From the NCBI GenBank assembly GCA_012839765.1, contig DUMW01000042.1, positions 1 through 43,937 on the forward strand: a stretch of DNA of 43,937 nt. Reading direction: 5' to 3'. Position 1 is the stretch's first letter. Each line of letters opens with the position of its first letter. Positions 24,274-33,556 of this stretch are shown one piece after another. Below the pieces are notes generated by a model, which ran no database searches, was not told where the DNA came from, and was given only the letters and a program-made list of their open reading frames with translations. This DNA comes from Bacillota bacterium (lineage in GTDB: Bacteria; Bacillota; Limnochordia; DUMW01). A program made the translations under genes and the position numbers.

Positions 24274-26184
24274 ATGGTGATTTATCATAATTCTCACGAT
24301 CCTCTTTACCGTACACCCTTTGGGGCGGTCTCCGAAGGGACTGAGATCACCCTTCGGTTGAAGGTAAAGACGAAAAGACCTGTCCAACAGGTTTTTCTGC
24401 GTCTTTGGATCGATGAGGGGGAGCAACTAATTCCCATGGAACTTAACTCCCAAGGCCTCTATGAGGCCAAGTACCGCCCCGATAGGACAGGGCTAATCTG
24501 GTATTATTTCATCCTTCATACAGACGAACAAACCCTCTTCTATTGCAACAATCCACTGCAGCAGGGTGGGGTGGGGAGGGTGGTTGATCATCCGAGCAAT
24601 TCCTATCAGATCACGGTGTATCGACGGGACTTCACTACTCCTGCTTGGTTCAAGGATGCAGTGGTTTACCAGATCTTCGTGGATCGTTTCTGTAACGGCA
24701 CCGAGGACGGTTCCATTTTAAATCCCAAGGAGGACGTGGTTATTCACAGGGAATGGGACGAAAAGCCCTACTACTGGGACAAAAGGAATAACGATTTTTT
24801 CGGCGGTAATCTGCTGGGCATCATCAAGAAGCTACCTTATCTCAAGAAACTGGGCATCACTGCCCTTTATCTCAATCCGATCTTCGAGGCTTACTCCAAT
24901 CACAAATACGACACCGGAGATTATTACAAAATCGATCAAATGTTTGGGGACAATGATCTGTTCCAGGAGCTTTGCACCCAGGCGGAGGCGCTGGGGATAC
25001 GGGTGATCTTGGACGGTGTCTTTAGTCATACTGGTAGCGACAGCATTTACTTTAACAAAGAGGGGCGTTATCCTAGCATCGGGGCTTACCAGGGGCGCCA
25101 TTCGCCCTATCATTCCTGGTACCGATTTTACAACTACCCCGACCACTACGACTGCTGGTGGGGCTTTTCTCATCTACCCAATGTGAATGAGCTGGAGCCC
25201 TCTTTTCTGGAGTTTGTTTTGCATGGCGAAGACAGTGTGGTGAAATATTGGTTGAGGCGAGGGGCCGCCGGTTGGCGCATTGATGTGGCCGATGAACTGC
25301 CCGATGAATTCTTGAAGCAACTGCGGAAAGTGGTGAAGGAGGAAAAACCCGACGGGGTCCTCATCGGCGAGGTGTGGGATGATGCCTCCAATAAGAAGGG
25401 GCCCGATGGTAGGTTTAGGGAATACCTATTGGGTGAGCAATTTGACTCGGTGATGAATTATCCCTTCCGAGGTCTTGTCCTGGATTTTCTCTGTGAACGG
25501 ATCGATGGTCAACAGCTGCACCAGGGACTGATGAGCCTTTATGAAAACTACCCTAGGGAGAGTTTCTACGCCATGCTGAACTTGATTGGCAGCCACGACG
25601 TGGTCCGGGCCCTGACCATCTTGCAGGGAGCGCCGGATCCGGAGACCATGACCATGGATGAACAAGCGGCGTATCATCCTGCGGAGGAGCAGCGGATCCT
25701 GGGGAAGCGGCGGATGAGATTGGCGGTGCTGTTGCAAATGACCTTCCCTGGTGTACCCAGCATCTATTACGGCGATGAAGCGGGTATGGAGGGCTACAAG
25801 GACCCCTTGAACCGGTGCACCTATCCCTGGGGCCGGGAGGATCAGGAACTTCTGGAGTGGCATCGGAAACTGATTCACCTGCGACATCGTTATCCCTGCC
25901 TGCGCACAGGTCACTGGAAGACGGTCTACGCCCGGGGCGACGTCTATGTCTTTCAACGGGAGATCACCGGCGGAAAGGATGTCTTCGGACAAAACAGAGA
26001 AGATGGACAAGCCCTGGTGCTACTCAATCGCAATACCGATATGCCCCATCATCTGAAGCTGGACTTGGGAAGAGAGGGTACCTTTGTGGACTTGCTGGAA
26101 GGCCAACGCTTTCTTACGGAAAAGGGCGCCCTTCCGGTGACATTACAGCCTTTGGAGGGCAAGCTTTTGTTGGCCACAGCTTAA
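24274..26184 (+). CDS. GH13 alpha-glucosidase/neopullulanase-like enzyme, cytoplasmic
   Basis: 636 residues without signal peptide. An N-terminal beta-sandwich (about 1-115, CBM34-like) precedes the TIM-barrel catalytic domain, starting at AVVYQIFVDRFCNG. The catalytic triad is visible: Asp337 (GWRIDVAD), Glu366 (IGEVW) and Asp442 (NLIGSHD). The N-terminal domain and YLNPIFEAYSNHKYDT are typical of the cyclomaltodextrinase/neopullulanase/maltogenic amylase group. It probably hydrolyses alpha-1,4 (and some 1,6) glucans imported as oligosaccharides. GGAGGG precedes the start. No sugar transporter is adjacent. Confidence 0.92.
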   Translation: MVIYHNSHDPLYRTPFGAVSEGTEITLRLKVKTKRPVQQVFLRLWIDEGEQLIPMELNSQGLYEAKYRPDRTGLIWYYFILHTDEQTLFYCNNPLQQGGVGRVVDHPSNSYQITVYRRDFTTPAWFKDAVVYQIFVDRFCNGTEDGSILNPKEDVVIHREWDEKPYYWDKRNNDFFGGNLLGIIKKLPYLKKLGITALYLNPIFEAYSNHKYDTGDYYKIDQMFGDNDLFQELCTQAEALGIRVILDGVFSHTGSDSIYFNKEGRYPSIGAYQGRHSPYHSWYRFYNYPDHYDCWWGFSHLPNVNELEPSFLEFVLHGEDSVVKYWLRRGAAGWRIDVADELPDEFLKQLRKVVKEEKPDGVLIGEVWDDASNKKGPDGRFREYLLGEQFDSVMNYPFRGLVLDFLCERIDGQQLHQGLMSLYENYPRESFYAMLNLIGSHDVVRALTILQGAPDPETMTMDEQAAYHPAEEQRILGKRRMRLAVLLQMTFPGVPSIYYGDEAGMEGYKDPLNRCTYPWGREDQELLEWHRKLIHLRHRYPCLRTGHWKTVYARGDVYVFQREITGGKDVFGQNREDGQALVLLNRNTDMPHHLKLDLGREGTFVDLLEGQRFLTEKGALPVTLQPLEGKLLLATA

Positions 26185-26301
26185 GTCTTAGGTTTGGAGC
26201 GGGGTGGCCCCCTGGTCGAGGGAGTGGACAGGGGGCTTGTTGCCCCGGGGGGATCGTGCCCGGATTACCGAAAAAGTCTTTTATCCCTCTAGAGGCCGTA
26301 G

Positions 26302-26307
26302 TATAAT
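26302..26307 (+). promoter_or_regulatory. -10 box before the pRiA4b ORF-3-like gene
   Basis: Perfect TATAAT 80 nt before ATG 26387; the best -35 at the right distance (TTTTAT, 26279-26284) is poor. Confidence 0.35.
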
Positions 26308-26386
26308 AGGAATCACCGAGATAACATCTAGTCGTACATATTTGCTGCCGGACTGGGTGATATTAGAGCCTAGGGAGGAAGAGTTG

Positions 26387-26911
26387 ATGTCAGACCGTAG
26401 TGCAGTAGTCCTCAAAGTAACCTTAGACGATCCCTTCGGCCGAGCTCCGGATAAACCCTACCGAGTGCTGGCGGTGCCCGGAGAGTGGTCGTTATATGAC
26501 TTGGCCCATTTGATTGTCGACAGCTTCGATTTTGACTTTGATCACATGTTCGGGTTTTACAATAACTTGAGGAATTATGCTAAGTCCACCGAAGGCTACG
26601 AGTATTTCAGCGACATCGGGGAAGGAAACGAGTTTGGAAGCGTCACTGAGACTAGCGTTTTATCTGTCTTTCCAGAGAAGGGGAAGAAGATGCTGTTCCT
26701 CTTCGACTATGGCGACCACTGGTGCTTTACCATAAAGGTGGAGGATGTGCAGGATGCAGAGGAATTCGAAGACCTGCCTGCAGTGGTGAAAAGGGTCGGA
26801 GAGGCACCTCTGCAGTATGGGGACATGGTGGATTGGGACGACGAAGAAGATTGGTCCGAGGATTGGGATGATGACGATTGGGACTATGACTGGATGGAGG
26901 ATGACGAATAA
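26387..26911 (+). CDS. Plasmid pRiA4b ORF-3-like protein (PF07929 type)
   Basis: 174 residues. The beta-rich N-terminus (VVLKVTLDD...PYRVLAVPGEWSLYDLAHLIVDSFDFDFDHMFGFY) and the block MLFLFDYGDHWCFTIKVED...VVKRVGEAPLQYGDMV match the IS1096-passenger/pRiA4b ORF-3 fold, with the usual FDYGDxW motif. The last 30 residues are almost pure Asp, Glu and Trp, an extreme acidic tail. AGGGAGG lies about 8 nt ahead of ATG 26387. The family is found in plasmids and chromosomes and has no proven function. It is followed by an 11-bp hairpin. Confidence 0.82.
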   Translation: MSDRSAVVLKVTLDDPFGRAPDKPYRVLAVPGEWSLYDLAHLIVDSFDFDFDHMFGFYNNLRNYAKSTEGYEYFSDIGEGNEFGSVTETSVLSVFPEKGKKMLFLFDYGDHWCFTIKVEDVQDAEEFEDLPAVVKRVGEAPLQYGDMVDWDDEEDWSEDWDDDDWDYDWMEDDE

Positions 26912-26919
26912 AGGGAGCA

Positions 26920-26947
26920 TAACGACCGGTGACGGGACCGGTCGTTA
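26920..26947. terminator. 11-bp hairpin between convergent genes
   Basis: Perfect arms TAACGACCGGT and ACCGGTCGTTA around a 6-nt loop, centred between the ends of the pRiA4b-like gene (+) and the ABC permease (-). There is no U-run on either side, so it may be a U-less terminator or a transcript-stabilising hairpin. Confidence 0.5.
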
Positions 26948-26951
26948 GTAC

Positions 26952-27716
26952 CTAAAGTTCCTGACGGTAAAAGATCTGGATGCCGATGGCCCCGAGTCCC
27001 AGGGCGAGGAGGACGGCAACTCCCACTGCCGGTAGGGCCTCCTGGAGGGGGATTGCTCCGGTGAGGACTTGATCCGACAGACCGGTGAGGGCCCCGGGTG
27101 AGTAGGTTTTCAGGACCCCGGGCAGTGCCGGAAGGGTGACGGTTATGATAAACCCGCCAATGGCCAAGCCCCCGGCGGCCAGGCCACTTTTACTGATGGT
27201 ACTGGCACAGAGCGTCAAAGAAGCGATGAAGAAGATGTAAACCAGGGACAGGAAGGCTGCTTGTGCCGATGCCTTTGTATTCAGTTCCGGAAACAGCACG
27301 GTGGTGTTGTACAAGCATCCTAAGTAGCTTACCAGATAGACCACAGCCAAGAATAGCAGGTTTGCCCCGTATTTGGCCAAAACGAAGCTGCGTCGCGAGA
27401 TCGGTTTGGCTAATACTAAAGCCGCGGTACCCTTGTCCTTTTCCTCTGCGATGCTCCCCATCAGGGTCAAGATGACCACGATGACTCCAATCTGGTGCAT
27501 GTTCTTGAAAAACTGCCGAAAGGCATCTAGCCAGGTGGGCGGCGGGATCTCTATGGTGAATTCCGTGGCAATGGACTTGAGCAGTTCCGGTGTTAGTTTG
27601 GCGATAATAGGACTGGTCAATCCAAAGAGCAAAAAGATGGTGGGGATTACATAGATCCGATAGGTCCGCAAGATCTCCTTGAATTCCTTCTTCAGTAATG
27701 TAATGCTACTGCCCAT
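26952..27716 (-). CDS. ABC-2 type transporter permease (YxlG-like)
   Basis: 254 residues with about six hydrophobic helices, starting LLKKEFKEILRTYRIYVIPTIFLLFGL and containing MGSIAEEKDKGTAALVLAKPISRRSFVLAKY, the cytoplasmic loop typical of ABC-2 permeases. Together with the ATPase it overlaps by 11 nt, it forms an exporter or drug/lantibiotic-resistance-type complex. The gene order ATPase-permease preceded by a small PLDc_N protein matches yxlE-yxlF-yxlG of Bacillus subtilis. Confidence 0.85.
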   Translation of the reverse strand: MGSSITLLKKEFKEILRTYRIYVIPTIFLLFGLTSPIIAKLTPELLKSIATEFTIEIPPPTWLDAFRQFFKNMHQIGVIVVILTLMGSIAEEKDKGTAALVLAKPISRRSFVLAKYGANLLFLAVVYLVSYLGCLYNTTVLFPELNTKASAQAAFLSLVYIFFIASLTLCASTISKSGLAAGGLAIGGFIITVTLPALPGVLKTYSPGALTGLSDQVLTGAIPLQEALPAVGVAVLLALGLGAIGIQIFYRQEL

Positions 27717-28623
27717 TTTCCCTCACCAACCTTACAAAGATATCTTCCAGGGTTATCTCCTGCATTTGGAAGTCCACTAAGCCAAAGCCCAGCTCACTGA
27801 TGAGCCTAGGCAGTCCGTACTGGGCCGCCGCGGGATCCTGGACTCTCAGCCTAAGCTTGCCTGATTCCAGACTAGCCTCCAGTACCCATTGTGCTTCCTT
27901 CAGTCGCTCAAGCAGGGGAGTGGGCTCTTCGGCTACCTGCAGAGTGAACACAGAATCGAAAAACCGTTTCTTCAGTTCTGGCATCGTTGCGTGGACCAAA
28001 AGTCTTCCTTTGTCCAGGATGGCCACTTGATCACAGATCCGTTCCGCATCGGCCAGGATATGGGTGGAGAGGACTACCGTGGTTTCTGCGGCGATGGAAC
28101 GGATGAGCTCCAGGATTTCCTTGCGACCGATGGGATCCAAGGCGGAGGTGGGCTCATCCAAAAGCAGCACCTTGGGACGGTTGATGAGGGCCTGGGCCAG
28201 CCCCAACCGCTGTTTCATGCCCCGGGAAAAGCCGCCAATCCTGGTCCTTATCTGGGACAACCCGACCAGTTTTAGTAATTCTGTCACCCGTTCCCGCAGG
28301 GGTTGGCCCTTCATACCCACCAGTTCTCCCATGAATAGTAGAAACTCATCGGCCCTCATCCAGTTGTAAAAGCTAGGGACGTCGGGCAGGTAGCCTATGT
28401 GTCGACGGTAGGTACCCGTGTCCACCTCTTCTCCCATGATCCAGGCTCTACCGTTGGTAGGTTTGGTAAAACCCAAAAGCATCTTCAACGTGGTGGTTTT
28501 TCCTGCGCCGTTGGGACCTAAGAATCCGAAGACTATACCCTGGGGGATCTCTAGGCTGAGATTATCCACCGCGGTGAGGTTACCAAACCTTTTTGTTAGG
28601 TCTTGGGTTACGATCGCCTTCAC
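27706..28623 (-). CDS. ABC transporter ATP-binding protein (YxlF-like)
   Basis: 305 residues. Walker A GPNGAGKTT is at residues 36-44, the signature is FSRGMKQRLGLA, and Walker B is KVLLLDEPTSALDP, followed by the H-loop STHILADAERIC. The C-terminal 90 residues are the accessory domain common in ABC-2 drug and antibiotic exporters. The start is GTG 28623 with GAAGGGAGG 8 nt upstream. It pairs with the overlapping permease and lies 3 nt from the small membrane protein upstream. Confidence 0.92.
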   Translation of the reverse strand: MKAIVTQDLTKRFGNLTAVDNLSLEIPQGIVFGFLGPNGAGKTTTLKMLLGFTKPTNGRAWIMGEEVDTGTYRRHIGYLPDVPSFYNWMRADEFLLFMGELVGMKGQPLRERVTELLKLVGLSQIRTRIGGFSRGMKQRLGLAQALINRPKVLLLDEPTSALDPIGRKEILELIRSIAAETTVVLSTHILADAERICDQVAILDKGRLLVHATMPELKKRFFDSVFTLQVAEEPTPLLERLKEAQWVLEASLESGKLRLRVQDPAAAQYGLPRLISELGFGLVDFQMQEITLEDIFVRLVRENGQ

Positions 28624-28626
28624 CGA

Positions 28627-28821
28627 CTAGGCCTCCCTTCGGCCGAAGAGGAAATAGATTAGGGGGCCGATGATGGAGAAGCACAGGATGACAATCCCCC
28701 AGATCAGCTTGTTACCTCCGGTCACTTCCTTGCGCTTTACCAGATCTAGCATGGCTGCCACCAACAGGACCACCTGCAGGAAAATGACGGGAATCAGCAG
28801 CTTGAACAGTGTTGCATCCAT
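28627..28821 (-). CDS. PLDc_N-domain small membrane protein (YxlE-like)
   Basis: 64 residues in two membrane helices (FKLLIPVIFLQVVLLVAAMLDLV and LIWGIVILCFSIIGPLIYFLFG) separated by the basic loop KRKEVTGGNK. The G-P-x-x-Y-F-L-F-G-R-R end is the PLDc_N signature. In Bacillus subtilis YxlE holds back the ECF sigma factor SigY and precedes yxlF-yxlG; here the three-gene order is kept but no sigma factor is adjacent. ATG 28821 is preferred to 28830 because AAGAAGGG is then 9 nt away. Confidence 0.82.
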   Translation of the reverse strand: MDATLFKLLIPVIFLQVVLLVAAMLDLVKRKEVTGGNKLIWGIVILCFSIIGPLIYFLFGRREA

Positions 28822-29138
28822 AAGGTTCATCCCTTCTTGTAACGATACTCAACCAGTTCGGTGTGGAATTGACCAAACGATCCACCGTGGGCAAGTCACG
28901 TGGAGTTTACACCTTAAGGATATTCCATTGTGGATCCATTGTCTAGGGTAGCGGTGGCCTTCGGTCACTGTGTTGTCATCGGTTTCCCAAACCGGGAACC
29001 AGTAGGGTATTCTGCTACCGATTTCCCGGGCTATGGGATGACTTGAACGGTGGTAAGACTGGCAGCACACAGAAGGTGAGGACAATTGGCAGCGGCACTA
29101 GGCCGAATCCAGCTGACCTTGGAGGAAGGAAATAGACG
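28822..29138. other. Divergent intergenic region with a hairpin
   Basis: It separates the YxlE-like gene (-) from yhaO (+) and should hold both promoters, but no strong -35/-10 pair was found on either strand. A hairpin with arms CCGGGAA (28992-28998) and TTCCCGG (29023-29029) also contains an inner GTAG/CTAC pairing. A smaller CGGTTT/AAACCG repeat overlaps its left side. Confidence 0.4.
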
Positions 29139-30404
29139 GTGAAGGATGAAGATCTAATAGGAAGATGGAAGCAGGTGATTGCATTGATTCCGTTCCGTTT
29201 CGTCCACATGGCCGATTGTCACTTGGATGCACCCTATGCCACCAAAAATGAGAGCATCAGGAAGATTCTTCTGAATGCGGCCTATACCTCCTTTCGGCGG
29301 GCCGTTGCCCTGGCTTTAGCCGAAGGGGCCCATGCCTTTCTCATTGCCGGAGACCTTTTCGATGAAAACTATCTGTCCTTTCGTGGTGAGACTTTGCTGA
29401 TGGAGGAATTGGGGCGGCTGGTAGATGCCGGTGTGCAGGTGGTGTATGGGACGGGCAATCACGACTACGGCGGACCGGACTCCAAGGCCCGGAGCCTACC
29501 CTGGCCCAATATTGTGATCATCGATGATGCCTTTCAGCTGGTGGAGGTACAGTCCGATGGCAGACTAGTGGGTGTGGTGGGAGGTGCCGGACACAACGGG
29601 CCTAAGGTAATGGAGAACCTAGCGGCCACCTTTCCGAAGCTGAGTTACTCTGTACCCACGGTGGGTCTGCTCCATTGTCAAGTGGCATCTAGCCTTGCGC
29701 CGGAAGAACCCTATGCCCCCTGTACCAAAGGGGATTTGCAGAACAAGGGCTATGACTACTGGGCCCTGGGGCACATCCATAAGCCCCAAAGGGTCCTGGA
29801 AGCTCCTTTGGCCCATTATTCCGGTAGCTTGATTGGTAACAATCCCAAGGAAGAGGGCCCCCGGGGCGTGCTGTTGGTGGAGTTGACCAAAGACTACGGT
29901 CGCGTGAAGTTTTGCCCAACGGCACCGGTCCAGTGGTTGAGGTTGACGCCGGATCTCAGGGACGTGCGGAGTTTCGAAGACCTGTTCCGGGTGCTTAGGG
30001 GCCTTGTACCTAAAGATGCAGAGAATTTGCTGGTGCGGGTAGAGTTCGCTGGGCCAAGTCCTTTGAGTAAGGAATTAGGCCGGATGGCTGGCGAACCAGA
30101 CCAGTGGCTGGAGTTGGGTGAGGAGATCAGAAGGGAGACCGGAGCCCTAGGGGTGGAATTGAAGCTAGGTACTTTGACCGGTTCTCTTGACCCGCAGGAG
30201 TATAAGCACGCTCCCCATGTGCTGGCGGAGGCTTTGAGCATCTACGAGGAATTGCAGCAGGACCCCCAAAGGACGTTGGAGCTATTGCCCGTTTTGGCCG
30301 GGGAGAGGGAAGGCTTCGTCAACGAAGAAAACAAAGCACAGTACTTGGCTCAATTGCTGGACAATTTGGACCAGGATTTAGCTTTGAAAATGGTGAAGGA
30401 GTAG
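29139..30404 (+). CDS. yhaO: DNA repair metallophosphoesterase, YhaO/SbcD (Mre11-like)
   Basis: 421 residues. The phosphoesterase motifs are clear: MADCHLDAP, GDLFDEN, GTGNHDYGG, LLHCQV and GHIHKPQ, giving the two-metal nuclease site. The C-terminal 150 residues form the capping part seen in YhaO-type proteins. It should act with the adjacent YhaN ATPase as an SbcCD/Mre11-Rad50-like nuclease that processes DNA ends or hairpins. GTG 29139 follows a GGAGGAAGGAAA site; a short N-terminal extension precedes FRFVHMADCH. yhaN begins 17 nt after the stop. Confidence 0.9.
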   Translation: MKDEDLIGRWKQVIALIPFRFVHMADCHLDAPYATKNESIRKILLNAAYTSFRRAVALALAEGAHAFLIAGDLFDENYLSFRGETLLMEELGRLVDAGVQVVYGTGNHDYGGPDSKARSLPWPNIVIIDDAFQLVEVQSDGRLVGVVGGAGHNGPKVMENLAATFPKLSYSVPTVGLLHCQVASSLAPEEPYAPCTKGDLQNKGYDYWALGHIHKPQRVLEAPLAHYSGSLIGNNPKEEGPRGVLLVELTKDYGRVKFCPTAPVQWLRLTPDLRDVRSFEDLFRVLRGLVPKDAENLLVRVEFAGPSPLSKELGRMAGEPDQWLELGEEIRRETGALGVELKLGTLTGSLDPQEYKHAPHVLAEALSIYEELQQDPQRTLELLPVLAGEREGFVNEENKAQYLAQLLDNLDQDLALKMVKE

Positions 30405-30421
30405 TAGGATGGGGTGGGACT

Positions 30422-33016
30422 ATGCAGATTGCGCGGATTGAGATCGAGGCCTTTGGGCACCTGAAGGACTTAACGGTGGAGCTGGGGGAAAGTACCCTGG
30501 TGCTGGTGCAAGGCGCCAACGAGGCTGGAAAGTCCACCCTGTTCAACTTCCTAGTAACGATGCTCTATGGTTTTTCTCCGGCCAACCAGGCCCAATTTCC
30601 CTATGTGCCCTGGGCCGGTGGCCGTCCCGCAGGGGCAGTGGAAGTGGTGTTGGATGATGGGGCCCGGTACCGGATTGAGAGGAACCTGGCCTCGCGTCCG
30701 GCGGGTAGCCTGCTCCGGCAGGGTATAAGCAAGTCTCTCCGGAACCAGACGGTTCCCTGGGTGGTGTCCATCCCCCGGGCCCTGTTCGGGGAGATCTTCA
30801 TGCTCACCCAGGAACAGATGCAAGTATTCGGCCCCCGGACGTGGGAGCAGGTTGGTGATCAGCTGGTTACCGGCATCGGTACCAGTTTTCTTAGACCCGT
30901 CACCGAGGTGGCAGAGGAAAGCGCCAGGGAGGCGAGAAAACTCTGGCGGGAGGACCGTCGGCGCACCAGGGTCCGGGACTTGAGAGAACGGGTGAAGGAA
31001 CTGCAGGGACAACGGAGTACCCTTGTCACGGTCCAAGATGAGTTGCGCGGGATCCAAAGGCAAGAGGAAGAACTCCGTTTGCAGGCCAAGGCGTTGCGGG
31101 AGGAGCGAGAACAACTGACGGCTTTTCTAGAAGAAGCCCGCTTGTTAAAACCGGTCCATGAACAACTGCAGCGGATCGAGGAACTGTCGAAAACCCGGTG
31201 GAAAGAGGAAGTGGCTTCCCTTCCGCAGCAAATCGAAGAGCAGTTCCAAGGGGTTACAGACCAACTGCGGGAAAACGAACGGCAGCAAAGGGAGTTGAGG
31301 AGCCGGATAGAGCAACTGGCCCCGCTGGATCCCACCCTTGAACAGGCGATGGGTTTATCGGAAGAGATTAGGGCCCTGCAAAAAGAGGAGCCCTTCTATG
31401 CGGAACAGCAAAGACAGCTAGAACGGCTCCAGGAGGACTTACACCGCCTTGATGAGAAGCTGAAGGGAACTGTAGAAAGCTTAGCTGGACCAGGTGACCT
31501 GGTTCGACGGGTGACCGCCCTGGAAGCTGGCCTTTTGGACGCTATTACCGCCAGGATCCGTCAGCTTAATGCCGACTTGGAGGCGACTTCTCCGCCGACC
31601 ATGGTTTTAGGCTGGGTGAGCCTTGGCTTGGCCTTTTTATGTATCCTGTTGGGGATGAGTTTTTCCCCGTGGTTTTACCTGGCCGCGGCTCCCTTGGCGG
31701 GAGTGAGCATTGCCCGGTCCTTAGCTTGGAAGGAATGGTACGATCGCCAAGCAAAACTACTCCAAACCCAACGGGAGGAGATTATCCGCCTAGCGACCTT
31801 GACAGGGCTTCCCGAAGACCCTCTGGCTGAGGAGTCAACCCTGGCAAGGATAGAGAAGTTGTACAACCTTTGCCAAGAACGAGCTCGGTTAGAAACAGCT
31901 TGGCAAGAAGCGAATCGGGCCTTGACTGCGTTTTCCCAGAGGGTCAATATATTGGGTGAAAAGTTGTGGCTTTCGGGGCCGGTTTTCGCACAGTTGCAGC
32001 AGATGGGTGAGCTGCTTAGCAAGGGACAGGAGGCGCAGAACCAAAGGCTTCTTCAAAAACGGGCCTTGGAAGAAAGGTTAGCCTTGTTACAGGATCAGCA
32101 CCGGACCCTCGCGACAAGAAAGGCACAGTGGCAGGAGGTACTATTAAGGATTGGTCAAGGGGATCTGAGCCAGGGGTTGGCAATTGCCAGCCAAGCTCAA
32201 AAAGATTTGCAGGCCTGCGCCCTTTTGACCCAGCAGCTTACACAATCCTATCCCGATCTTGACGAGTTACGGGAAAGGGTCCAAAGGGCCGTGGCAGCTG
32301 GGATCCTCTCAGGTGAAAGGATCAAGGAAGCCAAGGACAGGCTCCAGGCCATTGAAGGGGATGGGGGGTTACTTGAACAGTGTAAAGACCGCCTGGCGGA
32401 TTTGGCGATAAAGCGTGCCGAACTGGAGCGGTATCCCACCTTGGGAGAGGTGGATGGTGAAATTGCCGCTTGTCTGGAAGAGTTGCGGGAGGCAACCCTG
32501 CTGCGGGATCGGTTGGAGTTGGTCAGTGCCATCCTCCTGGAGGCGGAGCGTCGGTTTCGTCAAAAGCATCAACCCAGCGTGTTGAGAATTGCCAGTGAAT
32601 ACTTAGCTACGATCACCCAGGGGCGCTACACCCAGGTATTCTTTGAAGAAGGTGGTTCTTCACCTCAGTTGGTGGTGAAGCGTTCCGATATTTACGCGCC
32701 AATCTCCATTACTGATCTCAGTTGTGGGACCCAGGATCAGGTGCATTTTTGCCTGAGATTAGCCATCGCCGAACATTTGGATGAAGGGCAAGAACGCCTG
32801 CCGGTCTTCCTCGATGAGATCTTCGTAAATTGGGATCGGTCTCGAATTCTCCAGGCCCTTTCTCTGTTGGAGAAGATCAGTCGACAACGCCAGGTATTCG
32901 TTTTCACCTGCCATGATTGGCTGGCAGAACTATTGGCGCAGCGGCTTGTGGTTTACCGGTTGGATCTGGATAAACGGGTGGAGCACCAACGGGTTGAGGG
33001 CTCCCAAGCCAGGTGA
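30422..33016 (+). CDS. yhaN: SbcC/Rad50-like ATPase YhaN with a central membrane hairpin
   Basis: 864 residues. Walker A GANEAGKST is at residues 31-39; the ABC signature LSCGTQDQVHFCLRLAIAE and Walker B LPVFLDEIF are near the C-terminus. Long Gln/Glu/Leu/Arg-rich coiled coils lie between. In place of a zinc hook, two hydrophobic helices at about residues 397-436 (WVSLGLAFLCILLGMSF and FYLAAAPLAGVSI) sit at the coiled-coil tip, as in Bacillus YhaN. The complex may therefore be tied to the membrane. The last codons overlap a potential GTG start of the next gene. Confidence 0.9.
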   Translation: MQIARIEIEAFGHLKDLTVELGESTLVLVQGANEAGKSTLFNFLVTMLYGFSPANQAQFPYVPWAGGRPAGAVEVVLDDGARYRIERNLASRPAGSLLRQGISKSLRNQTVPWVVSIPRALFGEIFMLTQEQMQVFGPRTWEQVGDQLVTGIGTSFLRPVTEVAEESAREARKLWREDRRRTRVRDLRERVKELQGQRSTLVTVQDELRGIQRQEEELRLQAKALREEREQLTAFLEEARLLKPVHEQLQRIEELSKTRWKEEVASLPQQIEEQFQGVTDQLRENERQQRELRSRIEQLAPLDPTLEQAMGLSEEIRALQKEEPFYAEQQRQLERLQEDLHRLDEKLKGTVESLAGPGDLVRRVTALEAGLLDAITARIRQLNADLEATSPPTMVLGWVSLGLAFLCILLGMSFSPWFYLAAAPLAGVSIARSLAWKEWYDRQAKLLQTQREEIIRLATLTGLPEDPLAEESTLARIEKLYNLCQERARLETAWQEANRALTAFSQRVNILGEKLWLSGPVFAQLQQMGELLSKGQEAQNQRLLQKRALEERLALLQDQHRTLATRKAQWQEVLLRIGQGDLSQGLAIASQAQKDLQACALLTQQLTQSYPDLDELRERVQRAVAAGILSGERIKEAKDRLQAIEGDGGLLEQCKDRLADLAIKRAELERYPTLGEVDGEIAACLEELREATLLRDRLELVSAILLEAERRFRQKHQPSVLRIASEYLATITQGRYTQVFFEEGGSSPQLVVKRSDIYAPISITDLSCGTQDQVHFCLRLAIAEHLDEGQERLPVFLDEIFVNWDRSRILQALSLLEKISRQRQVFVFTCHDWLAELLAQRLVVYRLDLDKRVEHQRVEGSQAR

Positions 33017-33036
33017 GCACACAGGAGACACAGGAT

Positions 33037-33552
33037 ATGAAGAGCTCGGTTTTTTGTCGATCTTCTGAAGCGGGATATACCCTGATGGAATTGTTGGTGG
33101 TTATATCTGTCTTGGGTATTGTGGGAGGGATCATCTTGCTGGTGGTTTCTTCCGGTGCCTTTGTGCCCAGGCGCGTAAGTAGCTGGTACGAGGCGGAGCA
33201 GAACCTCTCCGCGGTGTTGATGGAGCTATCCTATGGCTTTACCTACGATGAGGTTCGCTATTTGGGTTTGGTACAAGCCAGCGAAGCCACTCCCTTAGGT
33301 GCGGGTACGGGTTTGGCCTACAAAGACCTCGCAGGACGAGAGATCGTCTACCTTTTCCGAGAGGACACTCTTTACCGACAGGTGGAAGGAGGAAAGGAAG
33401 TATCCGTCCTTTCCGGCTTGACCTCGGTTTCCTTTCAAATTACCGATGGGTCCCTGTTGGAGATCACCCTAGAATTGGCTGCGGTGGGCGCGGGCAGCAA
33501 ACCGCGTCGGGTGATACACTTTGTGGCTTTGCGTAACGCCCAGCGGAGGTGA
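33037..33552 (+). CDS. Type IV pilin-like pseudopilin
   Basis: About 171 residues. A short positive leader is followed by the prepilin signature GYTLMELLVVISVLGIVGGIILLVV: cleavage after Gly by a PilD-type peptidase and Glu+5 are both present. The rest is a small beta-rich domain. ATG 33037 is preferred because AGGAG (33023-33027) lies 9 nt upstream; GTG 33013, overlapping the yhaN stop, would give eight extra residues. It probably belongs to a competence or type II-like fibre, but no pilus ATPase, platform protein or major pilin is in the window. Confidence 0.82.
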   Translation: MKSSVFCRSSEAGYTLMELLVVISVLGIVGGIILLVVSSGAFVPRRVSSWYEAEQNLSAVLMELSYGFTYDEVRYLGLVQASEATPLGAGTGLAYKDLAGREIVYLFREDTLYRQVEGGKEVSVLSGLTSVSFQITDGSLLEITLELAAVGAGSKPRRVIHFVALRNAQRR

Positions 33553-33556
33553 GTTC

